Shown here piece after piece: positions 41,344 through 50,441 of a stretch of DNA of 64,000 nucleotides. Below the pieces are notes generated by a model. The model was not told where the DNA came from. It did not search any database and saw only the letters and a program-made list of their open reading frames with translations. Source of the stretch: Chitinophaga sp. CF118 (GTDB taxonomy: Bacteria; Bacteroidota; Bacteroidia; Chitinophagales; Chitinophagaceae); the NCBI RefSeq assembly GCF_900112615.1, contig NZ_FOMK01000010.1, positions 62,001-126,000 on the forward strand, given 5' to 3'. Position 1 is the first letter of the stretch, and each line of letters begins with the position of its first letter. The translations under genes were made by a program, and so were the position numbers.

Positions 41344-42645
41344 TTAATAATTTATTATTACCACTATTATATCCATCACATTGGTTTGTGTGGCACCTGT
41401 TTTTAATAATCCGTTTGTTTGCTCAAAAAAATGCCATGCATCATGCCGTTGAAGATACCCGGCAGCATCCAGCCCTTTCTCCTTTGCAAATGCCATCAGC
41501 GCTGCATCAGCGATGGCTCCTGCCGCATCTGTAGGGCCATCTGTTCCGTCTGTGCCGGCGCTTAATAAAGTGATTTCAGGATGATGATCCTGTAATGCAA
41601 CTGCTGCTGCCAGAGCCAGTTGCTGATTACGGCCTCCAAGACCATTGCCGGTAACCGTAACAGTACTTTCTCCGCCCATAAGCAGGCATGCAGGACGTTT
41701 TCCCTGCCAGTTCACCGCCTGTTGTACCAGTTGCCGCGCCAGCAGAGATGCTTCTCCTGTAGCCGTAGCAGTGAGTATATGTACTTCATATCCCAGTTCT
41801 TCTGCTTTAGAGGCAGCTGCATCCAGGGCAATCTGATTATTGCCAATAAGAAAATTATGAATAGTATTAAAGCGGGGATTTCCTGGTTTGGGAGTATCGG
41901 GGATATTCCCGTTTATGCCCTGTAACAGATGCTGATATATTGATTCGGGTAATTGAAGGTTATATTTCTTCAGGATAGCAGCTGCATCTGCAAAAGAGGA
42001 AGGATCGGGTACTGTAGGACCGGAGCCTATTACATGCAGGTCATCGCCCGGAACATCGCTTAAAATCAAACAGCAAAAAGCTGTTGTATTGGCCAGTAAG
42101 GCCAGTTGTCCACCCTTTATGGCAGAAAGATGTTTACGTACTACATTCATCTCATGAATGTTAGCTCCGCTTTTCAGGAGCATTTCAAATACCGTTTGTA
42201 CCTCTGCAAGGGTGGTGCCCTCCGGATAATCTGCCAGCAGGGCAGAGGCACCTCCTGAAAGGAGAAAAATCACCAGGTCATTTTCCTGTACTTGTTTAAG
42301 TAGTGATTTCATGCGGAGAGTGCCCTGCACTCCATTATCATCCGGCACAGGATGCGCGGCTTCTATGAGTGTAATATGTTGAAGCGGAAGGGCATGGCCA
42401 TATTTGGTAATCACAAGTCCCTGCAATGGGATACCTGCCAGTATTTCTTCCAGTGCCAGTGTCATTGCAGCAGATGCTTTCCCTGCACCCAAAATCCATA
42501 CAGGCCGGCCGGGAGATAAATGAAATGGATGACCGGCTATCCTGATTGTATCTTTTTCCCGTTGTACATTTTTTTTCATCAGTACTGATGGCTGCACAGC
42601 AGCAACAGCCTGTTTGAAGATAGAGATAGCATGTTCTCTGCTCAT
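41344..42645 (-). CDS. Glycerate 2-kinase (GckA/MOFRL type)
   Basis: Phosphorylates D-glycerate, a product of sugar-acid and glyoxylate metabolism, to 2-phosphoglycerate. The 433 residues show the DUF4147 domain (PVWILGAGKASAAMTLALEE, TKYGHALPL, EAAHPVPDDNGVQGT, FLLSGGASALL, NVVRKHLSAIKGGQL, SDVPGDDLHVIGSGPTVPD) and the C-terminal MOFRL domain (GGRNQQLALAAA and SAGTDGTDGPTDAAGA). Class II glycerate kinases differ from GarK. It is first in a minus-strand run with uxuA and marR. Confidence 0.9.
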   Translation of the reverse strand: MSREHAISIFKQAVAAVQPSVLMKKNVQREKDTIRIAGHPFHLSPGRPVWILGAGKASAAMTLALEEILAGIPLQGLVITKYGHALPLQHITLIEAAHPVPDDNGVQGTLRMKSLLKQVQENDLVIFLLSGGASALLADYPEGTTLAEVQTVFEMLLKSGANIHEMNVVRKHLSAIKGGQLALLANTTAFCCLILSDVPGDDLHVIGSGPTVPDPSSFADAAAILKKYNLQLPESIYQHLLQGINGNIPDTPKPGNPRFNTIHNFLIGNNQIALDAAASKAEELGYEVHILTATATGEASLLARQLVQQAVNWQGKRPACLLMGGESTVTVTGNGLGGRNQQLALAAAVALQDHHPEITLLSAGTDGTDGPTDAAGAIADAALMAFAKEKGLDAAGYLQRHDAWHFFEQTNGLLKTGATQTNVMDIIVVIINY

Positions 42646-42660
42646 GTTAAACCCTAATTA

Positions 42661-42688
42661 AAAAAGGATGCGGCAAGGCATCCTTTTT
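42661..42688 (-). terminator. Intrinsic terminator after the Spy-like gene
   Basis: AAAAAGGATGC (42661-42671) and GCATCCTTTTT (42678-42688) form a perfect 11-bp stem with a six-base loop. On the minus strand it ends in TTTTT, 26 bp after the stop of the upstream gene. Confidence 0.8.
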
Positions 42689-42713
42689 ATGAAAGTATCT
42701 TTATAAAGATTGT

Positions 42714-43136
42714 TTAGCTATTACGTTTCTGTTGTTTCTTTTCCATTTTTGCTTCCAGCCGCTCTTTCTTCTGCATTTCCCAGTCATTCCATTTTTTATA
42801 TTGATCTGCCGTTAATACTGATTTGAATCGCTGGCTGCGTTCTTCATTCAATGCTTTGATCTGTTGCATTTTATCTTTTTTTGCAAGAGAAGTATTTGTT
42901 TTAACAGCATCTATTTTTTTGGTGATATCGGTGTTAATTATATGAATCTCTTTATCCTGCTCTTTGCTCAGATTCAACCGCCGGTCCAGTTTGTCGCTCA
43001 TTTTATCTGCACGTTCTTCGGCAGTCCAGTGCACTTTTTTACCGGTACTGTCCCTGGTCTGTGCTATACTGTTCGAGTGAATGCCGAATAACATGCATAA
43101 TAACATGCTACTCACACAGATCATATATTTTTTCAT
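42714..43136 (-). CDS. Spy/CpxP-like periplasmic protein
   Basis: A 140-residue exported protein with a signal peptide ending near NSIAQ. The mature part is highly charged and helical, with LNLSKEQDKEIHIINTDITKKID and a later SVLTADQYKKWNDWE, i.e. two LTxxQ-type motifs as in Spy/CpxP envelope stress chaperones. The Lys/Glu-rich tail (KKERLEAKMEKKQQKR) is typical of Bacteroidota members. Function as an envelope chaperone is inferred from the fold only. Confidence 0.7.
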   Translation of the reverse strand: MKKYMICVSSMLLCMLFGIHSNSIAQTRDSTGKKVHWTAEERADKMSDKLDRRLNLSKEQDKEIHIINTDITKKIDAVKTNTSLAKKDKMQQIKALNEERSQRFKSVLTADQYKKWNDWEMQKKERLEAKMEKKQQKRNS

Positions 43137-43192
43137 AAAAAATGTATTATTCTTCTTTGTTAAATATAGTTAATTACTACAATATTAATACC

Positions 43193-43220
43193 AATCCTGT
43201 AAATTATGCCTGACAGGATT
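43193..43220. promoter_or_regulatory. Inverted repeat upstream of the amidohydrolase operon
   Basis: AATCCTGT (43193-43200) and ACAGGATT (43213-43220) are perfect inverted copies with a 12-bp spacer, in the divergent region between the Spy-like and amidohydrolase genes. A CCCCT/AGGGG hairpin follows at 43260-43272. This is a possible operator with unknown binder. Confidence 0.4.
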
Positions 43221-43313
43221 AATCATTTATTAATTTTAGACGTCTATAAATGAGAATTCCCCTATGAGGGGGTTAACAAAAACCAAATCTAAACCGTTAA
43301 ACAATTAAACTAA

Positions 43314-46300
43314 ATGAGTAAAACCCGTAAGTCTGCAGCCCGACTATGCCTGCTATTGGGGGGACTGTTGGCCGGTTACATTTCCCACGCACAGGAAACA
43401 TTTCCGGTAAATGGAATAGCCGACAAAAGAGATGGTTGTTATGCTTTTGTTAAAGCAACAATCGTAAAAAATGCCACAGTCACATTAAGTAATGCTACAC
43501 TCGTAATCCGTGACGGACGTATTATAAGTGTGGGAACAGGACCTATCCCCAAAGATGCTGTTATCATTGATTGTGAAGGCAAATATATTTACCCTTCTTT
43601 TATAGATCCTTACAGTGATTACGGTACACAACCAGTAAAGAAATCTGCATCAGGATCAAGGGGAGAACGAGATCCTCAGCTTCAATCAGCTACCAAAGGT
43701 GCATATGGCTGGAACCAGGCTATTAAAAGTGAAGTAAATGCGGCCTCTTTTTTTAATACAGATGAGGGAACAGCAAAAACATTACGGGAAGCCGGGTTTG
43801 GAACAGTATTAACCCATCAGCGGGATGGTATCGCACGTGGCACCGGTGCATTAGTGACCCTGGCTTCCGGCAAGGAAAATAAAGTACTGATCCGGGAGAA
43901 AGCCAGTGCACAATATTCTTTCGATAAGGGAATGTCCACACAGGATTATCCCTCTTCTCTAATGGGGACTATTGCATTACTACGGCAAACTTACCTTGAT
44001 GCGCAATGGTATAAATCCCGTCCTGCAAAGGAAGGTATTAACCTGACGCTGCAGGCGTGGAATGAAAGCCAGCCACTGCCGCAGATCTTTGATGTACAGG
44101 ACAAATGGGACGTATTACGTGCAGATAAAATAGGAGATGAATTTGGAGTGCAATATATTATCAAAGCTGCAGGTAATGAGTATCAGCGTATTCCCGAAAT
44201 GATAGCAACAAAAGCCTCATTTATATTACCACTTAATTTCCCGCTCCCTATAGATGTGGAAGATCCCGGAGATGTCCGGTTTGTAGCACTCAGCGATATG
44301 AAACACTGGGAAATGGCTCCATCGGAACCTGTTGCTTTTGAAAAGGCAAATATTCCTTTTTGTTTTACCGCCTCTGGATTAAAAGATGTGAAGCAGTTTC
44401 TATCTGCAATAAGAAAGGCCATTGACTATGGACTGAGTGAGCAAAAGGCATTGGACGCCATTACCTTGGTACCTGCCCGCTTACTAAAAGCAGAAGACCA
44501 GATAGGCTCCCTGGAATCTGGAAAACTGGCTAATTTCCTGATCACCTCAGGCACCCTGTTCAATGAAAACACAGTACTGTACCAGAACTGGATCCAGGGA
44601 GAACGCTACTCAATTAAGGAGGAGGGGTGGAAAGATCTCCGGGGAACTTACACACTTACTATCCTGCCTGGTAATACCACCTATACTCTGCTGGTAAAAG
44701 GTTCGGCTGCGGCACCTGCATTATCTCTGTTACAAAAGGATACACTGCCTGGCAGTATTGCTCTGAACGGGGAACTGGTAAAACTGGTATTTCCCGTAAA
44801 GAAAGGAGGTAGTCAGCTACGACTGAATGGAATAGCTGGAACAAAAGAATGGAGTGGTACTGGTACAGATACCTCAGGAGGACTGGTGAAATGGCATGCT
44901 GTATATAATGCGGCATATACCCCAAAGGATACCACCAAGCCCAAAGACCAATTGCTGGCGGGTAAAATGTATTATCCTTTCAATGGGTATGGGTGGGAAA
45001 GTATCCCGCAACAACAAGATGTATTGATAAAGAATGCCACTGTATGGACGAATGAAAAAGAGGGGAAACTGGAGAATACGGATGTGCTGATACGTAATGG
45101 TAAGATTGCACAGGTTGGTAAGAATCTGCCCGCCGGAAATGCACGGGTGATAGATGGTACAGGTAAACATCTTACTCCTGGTATTATTGACGAGCATTCA
45201 CATATAGCTATATCCAAAGGAGTAAATGAAGGTACGCAGTCTGTAACTTCAGAAGTACGGATTGCTGATGTGGTGAATCCGGATGATGTAAATATATACC
45301 GGCAGTTGAGCGGAGGCGTTACATCTTCCCATCTGTTGCATGGTTCTGCCAATACTATAGGCGGACAAAGTCAGCTGATAAAGCTCCGCTGGGGTGCTGA
45401 TGCAGAAGAATTAAAATTTGCAGGCGCCGATCCATTTATCAAATTTGCATTGGGTGAAAATGTAAAACAGTCCAACTGGGGAGATCGGCAAAAGATACGT
45501 TTCCCACAAACACGTATGGGGGTTGAAGGTGTCCTTACAGACGCGTTTACCCGTGCACGTGACTACGAAAAAGAAGGCCCTGGCAAACGTCGTGATCTAC
45601 AGCTGGATGCGCTGGTAGAAATATTACATAGTAAGAGGTTTGTTACGTGTCACTCGTATGTGCAGAGTGAAATCAACATGCTGATAAAGGTGGCAGAGAG
45701 TTTTGATTTCCATATCAACACCTTTACACATATCCTTGAAGGATATAAGGTAGCAGATAAAATGAAACAGCATGGTGCCGGTGGTTCTACCTTTGCCGAT
45801 TGGTGGGCTTATAAGATGGAAGTACAGGATGCTATTCCTTATAATGCTACTATCATGCAGCGTGTAGGGCTGACTGTTGCCATTAACTCAGATGATGCTG
45901 AAATGGCCCGCAGGCTGAATCAGGAGGCTGCTAAAAGTATCAAGTACGGAGATATGACGGAAGAAGATGCACTGAAACTGGTGACGCTGAATCCTGCTAA
46001 ATTGTTACATGTAGCAGAACATGTGGGAAGTATAAAACCTGGAAAGGATGCAGATCTGGTATTGTGGAGCAATGATCCGTTAAGTATTTATGCTAAAGCA
46101 GAGAAGACAATCGTAGACGGGATCGTTTACTTTGACCGGGATCGTGATCTGGAATTACGTCAGCGCATTAGTGCAGAACGTAACCGGCTGGTGCAGAAAA
46201 TGCTGGCAGAAAAGAAGAAGGGAACACCTACACAAAAAGCAGCGCCCACAGAGGAAGAAATGTATCATTGTGAAGATCTGCAGGCCGGACATCAGAAGAG

Positions 46301-46319
46301 CCTTATCAGTGGCAACTAA
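43314..46319 (+). CDS. Secreted tandem amidohydrolase-family protein, first module lacking HxH
   Basis: A 1001-residue exported protein (signal peptide ending near YISHAQ) with two imidazolonepropionase-like amidohydrolase modules. The C-terminal module (from about 575) has the metal set expected of the superfamily: His628-Ser-His630 (IIDEHSHIAI), His780 (VTCHSYVQSE), His806 (NTFTHILEG) and Asp860 (INSDDAE). The N-terminal module keeps the beta-sandwich ends (IVKNATVTLSNATLVIRDG and IGSLESGKLANFLI) but has PSFIDPYSDYG where HxH should be, so it is probably not catalytic. An insert of unknown fold lies between them. The substrate is unknown; a cyclic amide or dipeptide is possible. It is coupled to a second family member. 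Confidence 0.82.
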   Translation: MSKTRKSAARLCLLLGGLLAGYISHAQETFPVNGIADKRDGCYAFVKATIVKNATVTLSNATLVIRDGRIISVGTGPIPKDAVIIDCEGKYIYPSFIDPYSDYGTQPVKKSASGSRGERDPQLQSATKGAYGWNQAIKSEVNAASFFNTDEGTAKTLREAGFGTVLTHQRDGIARGTGALVTLASGKENKVLIREKASAQYSFDKGMSTQDYPSSLMGTIALLRQTYLDAQWYKSRPAKEGINLTLQAWNESQPLPQIFDVQDKWDVLRADKIGDEFGVQYIIKAAGNEYQRIPEMIATKASFILPLNFPLPIDVEDPGDVRFVALSDMKHWEMAPSEPVAFEKANIPFCFTASGLKDVKQFLSAIRKAIDYGLSEQKALDAITLVPARLLKAEDQIGSLESGKLANFLITSGTLFNENTVLYQNWIQGERYSIKEEGWKDLRGTYTLTILPGNTTYTLLVKGSAAAPALSLLQKDTLPGSIALNGELVKLVFPVKKGGSQLRLNGIAGTKEWSGTGTDTSGGLVKWHAVYNAAYTPKDTTKPKDQLLAGKMYYPFNGYGWESIPQQQDVLIKNATVWTNEKEGKLENTDVLIRNGKIAQVGKNLPAGNARVIDGTGKHLTPGIIDEHSHIAISKGVNEGTQSVTSEVRIADVVNPDDVNIYRQLSGGVTSSHLLHGSANTIGGQSQLIKLRWGADAEELKFAGADPFIKFALGENVKQSNWGDRQKIRFPQTRMGVEGVLTDAFTRARDYEKEGPGKRRDLQLDALVEILHSKRFVTCHSYVQSEINMLIKVAESFDFHINTFTHILEGYKVADKMKQHGAGGSTFADWWAYKMEVQDAIPYNATIMQRVGLTVAINSDDAEMARRLNQEAAKSIKYGDMTEEDALKLVTLNPAKLLHVAEHVGSIKPGKDADLVLWSNDPLSIYAKAEKTIVDGIVYFDRDRDLELRQRISAERNRLVQKMLAEKKKGTPTQKAAPTEEEMYHCEDLQAGHQKSLISGN

Positions 46320-46330
46320 ATCCAACAATC

Positions 46331-47632
46331 ATGAAACAGTTAACGTTTATATATACCCTTTCATTTATAAGCCTGGCAGCAACTGCACAGGAAACAATGT
46401 ATCCCGCCGCTAAACAGGAAAAGACTATCTACCTGTCGCATGCTACCATTCATGTAGGCAATGGGCAGGTGATCGAGAATGGTTCTCTGGTATTCACAGG
46501 AGGAAAGATCACAGCAGTAGGCAGTAATCTGGCTGCTCCAGCAGCAGAAGCAACAGTACTGGACTTAAAAGGGGAACATGTATATCCCGGTATTATTGCG
46601 CCGCTTACAACGCTTGGTCTTACAGAAGTAGCAGCTGTCCGTTCCACAAACGATTATAGTGAGGTAGGGGAGATCAATCCTTCTGTACGTTCACTGGTGG
46701 CTTATAATACAGATTCTAAAGTGATTAATACGCTACGCAGTAACGGAATACTGTTGGCGCAGATAACGCCTGAAGGCGGGATGATCCCTGGTTCTTCTTC
46801 GGTAGTACAGCTGGATGCCTGGAATTGGGAAGATGCGGCATATCGTGCAGATGGTGCTATCCATTTCTATATGCCGAGTCTGTTGCCTCCGGCAGCACCA
46901 CCAGCTGGACGGCCCACTCCCGTTATCCCTGATGATAAGATTAAAGAGGCAATGGAGAAGATCAGCCAGGTACGTGCCTTTTTCCGTGAAGCGCAGGCAT
47001 ATAGCCAGGAAGAAAAGCATACGGCTACTAACCTGAAATTTGAAGCAGTTCATAAACTATTTACCCGCCAGGAAAAGCTATTTATTCACTGCGATCTGGT
47101 AAAGGAAATGTTGCTGGCCATAGACATGGCTAAAGAGTTCGGCTTTGATGTAGTTATTGCAGGAGGTGCTGATTCCTGGATGATTGCAGACATGTTAAAG
47201 CAAAACAATATTGCGGTGGTATTAAAGCAGCCGCACAGCCTGCCTGTAATGCAGGATGATGATGTGGATCAGCCTTATAAAACAGCAGCACAACTGCAAC
47301 AGGCAGGCGTACTGTTCTGTATCAGTAATGAAGGTTTCTGGCAGCAGCGGAACCTGCCATTTGAAGCAGGCACAGCCAGTGCTTATGGTATTAGTAAGGA
47401 GGACGCTTTAAGTGCGATTACACTGAATACAGCCCGTATACTGGGAATAGATAAAACAACAGGGTCGCTGGAGGCCGGAAAGGATGCGAATATCACAATC
47501 AGCACAGGTGATATTATGGATATGAGAACAAGTATTATTACCCGGGCTTTTATCCAGGGTCGGGAAATAAACCTGGATAATAAACAAAAACAGTTATATG
47601 AACGTTATAAATATAAGTACGGACTGAAGTAA
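46331..47632 (+). CDS. Secreted amidohydrolase-family protein lacking metal ligands
   Basis: A 433-residue exported protein (signal peptide ending near AATAQ) with amidohydrolase-type ends: TIYLSHATIHVGNGQVIENGS at the start and the late TGSLEAGKDANITISTGD block. The HxH motif expected after the first strand is replaced by YPGIIAPLTTLGL, and I cannot find the other His/Asp ligands, so it is probably a pseudoenzyme or structural partner of the preceding protein. The start lies 11 bp after that gene's stop. Confidence 0.75.
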   Translation: MKQLTFIYTLSFISLAATAQETMYPAAKQEKTIYLSHATIHVGNGQVIENGSLVFTGGKITAVGSNLAAPAAEATVLDLKGEHVYPGIIAPLTTLGLTEVAAVRSTNDYSEVGEINPSVRSLVAYNTDSKVINTLRSNGILLAQITPEGGMIPGSSSVVQLDAWNWEDAAYRADGAIHFYMPSLLPPAAPPAGRPTPVIPDDKIKEAMEKISQVRAFFREAQAYSQEEKHTATNLKFEAVHKLFTRQEKLFIHCDLVKEMLLAIDMAKEFGFDVVIAGGADSWMIADMLKQNNIAVVLKQPHSLPVMQDDDVDQPYKTAAQLQQAGVLFCISNEGFWQQRNLPFEAGTASAYGISKEDALSAITLNTARILGIDKTTGSLEAGKDANITISTGDIMDMRTSIITRAFIQGREINLDNKQKQLYERYKYKYGLK

Positions 47633-47702
47633 TGGCATGAAATTTATTGATTTAAGTGGGGCCGTAAACAGAATGAACCGGTTTACATAAATCAAATGTG
47701 TT

Positions 47703-48206
47703 ATGCAATCATCCATGAAAAGAGAAGAGGCAATCAGGAAAGTAACAGAGATGATCAATGATGTGCGCATATGTATGTTCACTACAATAGATGAGCACGG
47801 GCAGATATTATCTCGTCCTATGGTTACTGTAGAGGTGGACAAAGATGGAAACGCCTGGTTTTTTACTAATGAGTTTTCCGGAAAAGTAGTAAGGATCTCA
47901 GAAAATAATGAACTGAACCTTATTTATGCACATCCGGGAAACAATACTTACCTGAATATTTTTGGTATTGGTACAATTGTAATTGACCGGGAAAAAATGA
48001 AGCAATTGTGGACACCCATGGTGAAAGCGTGGTTCCCTAACGGAATTGATGAGCCGAATCTTTGTCTTTTAAAGGTTGATACTAAACAGGCATGGTATTG
48101 GGATAACTCTTCGAGCAAAATGGTTGTGTTTTTCAATACGTTAACGGCCATTGTTACAGGAAGAAAATTTGAAAAAGGAGAATCCGGTGAGTTAGACATT
48201 GACTAA
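47703..48206 (+). CDS. Pyridoxamine 5'-phosphate oxidase-like flavin-binding protein (general stress protein 26 type)
   Basis: A 167-residue split-barrel flavoprotein. Recognisable are ICMFTTIDEHGQILSRPMV, NAWFFTNEFSGKVVRIS, NLIYAHPGNNTYLNIFG and the final QAWYWDNSSSKM block, as in B. subtilis YdaG/GSP26 and related proteins. It probably binds FMN or F420-like flavin; its reaction is not known. True PdxH is longer and has a different C-terminus. The gene stands between the amidohydrolase operon and convergent tyrS. Confidence 0.82.
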   Translation: MQSSMKREEAIRKVTEMINDVRICMFTTIDEHGQILSRPMVTVEVDKDGNAWFFTNEFSGKVVRISENNELNLIYAHPGNNTYLNIFGIGTIVIDREKMKQLWTPMVKAWFPNGIDEPNLCLLKVDTKQAWYWDNSSSKMVVFFNTLTAIVTGRKFEKGESGELDID

Positions 48207-48209
48207 AAG

Positions 48210-48244
48210 AAAGAGCCTGTATCGAACTTGATACAGGCTCTTTT
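48210..48244. terminator. Bidirectional terminator between the GSP26-like gene and tyrS
   Basis: AAGAGCCTGTATC (48211-48223) and GATACAGGCTCTT (48230-48242) form a perfect 13-bp stem with a six-base loop, flanked by A- and T-runs. It shares its stem with the terminators at 19.2 and 50.4 kb. Confidence 0.85.
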
Positions 48245-48281
48245 AATTCGGATCCCTGATGGGCACAATATTTTTCGTCAC

Positions 48282-49565
48282 CTATTTTGCTATAATCAGG
48301 TATTGATTTTTTTTACCCTTTTGCACCAGGATATATTTCCCACTTAGCAATAAGGATGTATCTACCATTTTTTCCAATCCCCCTACTTTCTCTTTATTAA
48401 TGCTGATTCCTCCTCCCTGCACTAAGGTACGGGCTTCAGTTTTGCTTTTTGCAATGGCCGTTTCTGCCAGAAAGGTAGCGATATCTTTACCGGCAGACAG
48501 GTCTGCTAAAGAAACTTCCACCTGAGGAACACCATCCATAATATCGAGCAGCTGTTTTTCTGTAAGGGTTTGTAACACCTCTACAGTATCCTTTCTGAAC
48601 AGCATTTCGGATGCCTCCAGTGCAAATTCATATTCTTTCTCACCATGTACAAAAACAGTCAGTTCTTTTGCCAGTCTTTTTTGTAATAGTTGCTTTCCCC
48701 TGTCAAGGTCATGTGTGGCAATCAGTTCATCAATTTCAGCCTTATCCAAAAAGGTGAAGATCTTGATATAGTTTGGAGCATCATCATCTGTCGCTTTTAA
48801 CCAGAATTGGTAAAAAGCATAAGGAGATGTTAATTTAGGATCCAGCCACACATTACCGTTCTCTGATTTGCCAAATTTGGTACCATCTGATTTTTTCATC
48901 AGCGGACAGGTAAAGGCAAAAGCTTCGCCTTTTGCTTTACGGCGCACCAGTTCGGTACCTGTTACGATATTGCCCCATTGATCAGATCCGCCCATCTGCA
49001 ACTTACAGTTCTTAGCCGTATACAAATGGTAAAAATCGTAGCCCTGGATCAATTGGTAAGTGAATTCAGTAAAAGACATGCCGCTATCACCTTCTATTCT
49101 TCTCTTCACAGAGTCTTTGGCCATCATATAGTTAACTGTGATATGCTTGCCCGTATCACGGATAAAATCCAGGAAGGAAATATCTTTAAACCAGTCGAAG
49201 TTATTGACCATTTCAGCTGAATTCGGTTTGGATGGGTCAAAATCCAGGAACTTCTCCAGTTGGGCCTTTATACCGGCCTGGTTGTGCTGTAAAGTATCGA
49301 GATCGAGCATTTTACGCTCTTCTGCTTTAAAGGAAGGATCGCCTACCATACCGGTAGCACCGCCTACCAGTGCCAGTGGTTTATGGCCGGCTTTCTGCAG
49401 ATGTACCAGCAGCAGAATAGGTACCAGGCTACCTACATGCAGGGAATCTGCCGTAGGGTCAAATCCCACATAAGCGGTGGTCATCTCTTTCAGCAACTGT
49501 TCCTCTGTGCCAGGCATTATATCCTGTACCATGCCTCTCCAGCGTAATTCTTCTATCAGGTTCAT
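48282..49565 (-). CDS. tyrS: Tyrosyl-tRNA synthetase
   Basis: Charges tRNA-Tyr. From ATG 49565 the protein is 427 residues (MNLIEELRWRGMVQ...). The class I HIGH motif appears as HVGSL, the tyrosine pocket as GGSDQWGNIVTG, and the KMSKS loop as KFGKSENGN. A C-terminal S4 RNA-binding domain ends the protein (VQGGGISINKEKVGGLEKM). An in-frame TTG at 49589 would lengthen it, but that start overlaps the -7 box at 49587-49594, so the shorter form is chosen. Confidence 0.95.
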   Translation of the reverse strand: MNLIEELRWRGMVQDIMPGTEEQLLKEMTTAYVGFDPTADSLHVGSLVPILLLVHLQKAGHKPLALVGGATGMVGDPSFKAEERKMLDLDTLQHNQAGIKAQLEKFLDFDPSKPNSAEMVNNFDWFKDISFLDFIRDTGKHITVNYMMAKDSVKRRIEGDSGMSFTEFTYQLIQGYDFYHLYTAKNCKLQMGGSDQWGNIVTGTELVRRKAKGEAFAFTCPLMKKSDGTKFGKSENGNVWLDPKLTSPYAFYQFWLKATDDDAPNYIKIFTFLDKAEIDELIATHDLDRGKQLLQKRLAKELTVFVHGEKEYEFALEASEMLFRKDTVEVLQTLTEKQLLDIMDGVPQVEVSLADLSAGKDIATFLAETAIAKSKTEARTLVQGGGISINKEKVGGLEKMVDTSLLLSGKYILVQKGKKNQYLIIAK

Positions 49566-49586
49566 GATTAATTGGGATAATTTTTG

Positions 49587-49620
49587 CAAACGTAAGAAAT
49601 ATACCGTTGAGAAACGGTAT
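49587..49620 (-). promoter_or_regulatory. tyrS promoter -7 box and upstream inverted repeat
   Basis: On the minus strand TACGTTTG (49594-49587) fits the -7 consensus, about 22 bp before ATG 49565. ATACCGTT-GAGA-AACGGTAT (49601-49620), a perfect inverted repeat, covers the spacer and -33 area and may be a regulator site. Confidence 0.5.
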
Positions 49621-49666
49621 CATCCGTAATTTCGTACATTCATAAGTTAAATAATCAGCACATTGT

Positions 49667-50365
49667 ATGAAGAAATCGCTTTTTTTTATTGCAGTTCTTG
49701 TTGCAGCTGTAAATTCGCTGACAGCACAGGATTGTAAGAATTATTATTATCTCCGGAATAATTCAGAAGTGGAGATGAGTGTGTATGATGGCAAGAAAGA
49801 AATAGTTGCCAAAAATATATACAATGTACTCTCTGTCAATAAAGAAGGTACTAGCCTGGTAGCCGATTTTACCAGTACTGTAAAAGATGCAAAAGGGGAG
49901 GAACTCTCCACCGGCAAAGGGAAAGTGAAATGTGATGGAGATAACCTGCTGATAGACATGCAGATGAACATGCCTAACATACCACAGGTGCAGGCCATGA
50001 AAATGGAAACTGGTAAAGCAGCTACTTTCCTGAGTTACCCAAATGCTTTAAAAGTAGGGGAAACATTACCGGAAGGTTCTTTTGAAATGAACAGCAGCAC
50101 CAATGGAATGGATGTAACAATACAGTATAAAGTAGCTAACCGTAAAGTAGTTGCTAAAGAAAAAGTTACTACATCCGCAGGTACCTGGGACTGTTTTAAG
50201 ATTACTTATGATGTAAGCCTTGCCTTGAAAATGATGGCGATGAGTATGCCATTTGATATGATAGGAGCAGAATGGTTTGCCCCAGGATTTGGGGTTGTTA
50301 AAACGGAATTTAATAAAGACGGACAATCGATGGGGAGTATGTTGATAACAAAAGTGAAAAAGTAA
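49667..50365 (+). CDS. Secreted protein, DUF3108/TapB-like
   Basis: A 232-residue exported protein with a signal peptide ending near SLTAQ. The mature part is beta-rich and reads like the DUF3108/TapB-type lipocalin-like fold: CKNYYYLRNNSEVEMSVYDGK, a basic GEELSTGKGKVKCDGD stretch, then GTWDCFKITYDV and APGFGVVKTEF near the end. Function is unknown. It is divergent from tyrS and followed by a strong terminator, so it is probably monocistronic. Confidence 0.65.
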   Translation: MKKSLFFIAVLVAAVNSLTAQDCKNYYYLRNNSEVEMSVYDGKKEIVAKNIYNVLSVNKEGTSLVADFTSTVKDAKGEELSTGKGKVKCDGDNLLIDMQMNMPNIPQVQAMKMETGKAATFLSYPNALKVGETLPEGSFEMNSSTNGMDVTIQYKVANRKVVAKEKVTTSAGTWDCFKITYDVSLALKMMAMSMPFDMIGAEWFAPGFGVVKTEFNKDGQSMGSMLITKVKK

Positions 50366-50380
50366 GAGATCTTATATAAA

Positions 50381-50419
50381 ATAAAAGAGCCTGTATCAGT
50401 CAGATGCAGGCTCTTTTAT
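50381..50419. terminator. Bidirectional terminator between the TapB-like gene and rfbD
   Basis: ATAAAAGAGCCTGTATC (50381-50397) and GATGCAGGCTCTTTTAT (50403-50419) form a 17-bp stem with one G-U pair and a five-base loop. A- and T-rich flanks allow use from both sides. Confidence 0.85.
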
Positions 50420-50441
50420 TTATTCTCAGGCGCTTTATTTA

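Noticed and set aside
49566..49589. N-terminal extension of TyrS
   Set aside because: The TTG start falls inside the -7 box; the family start is MNLIEELRWRG.
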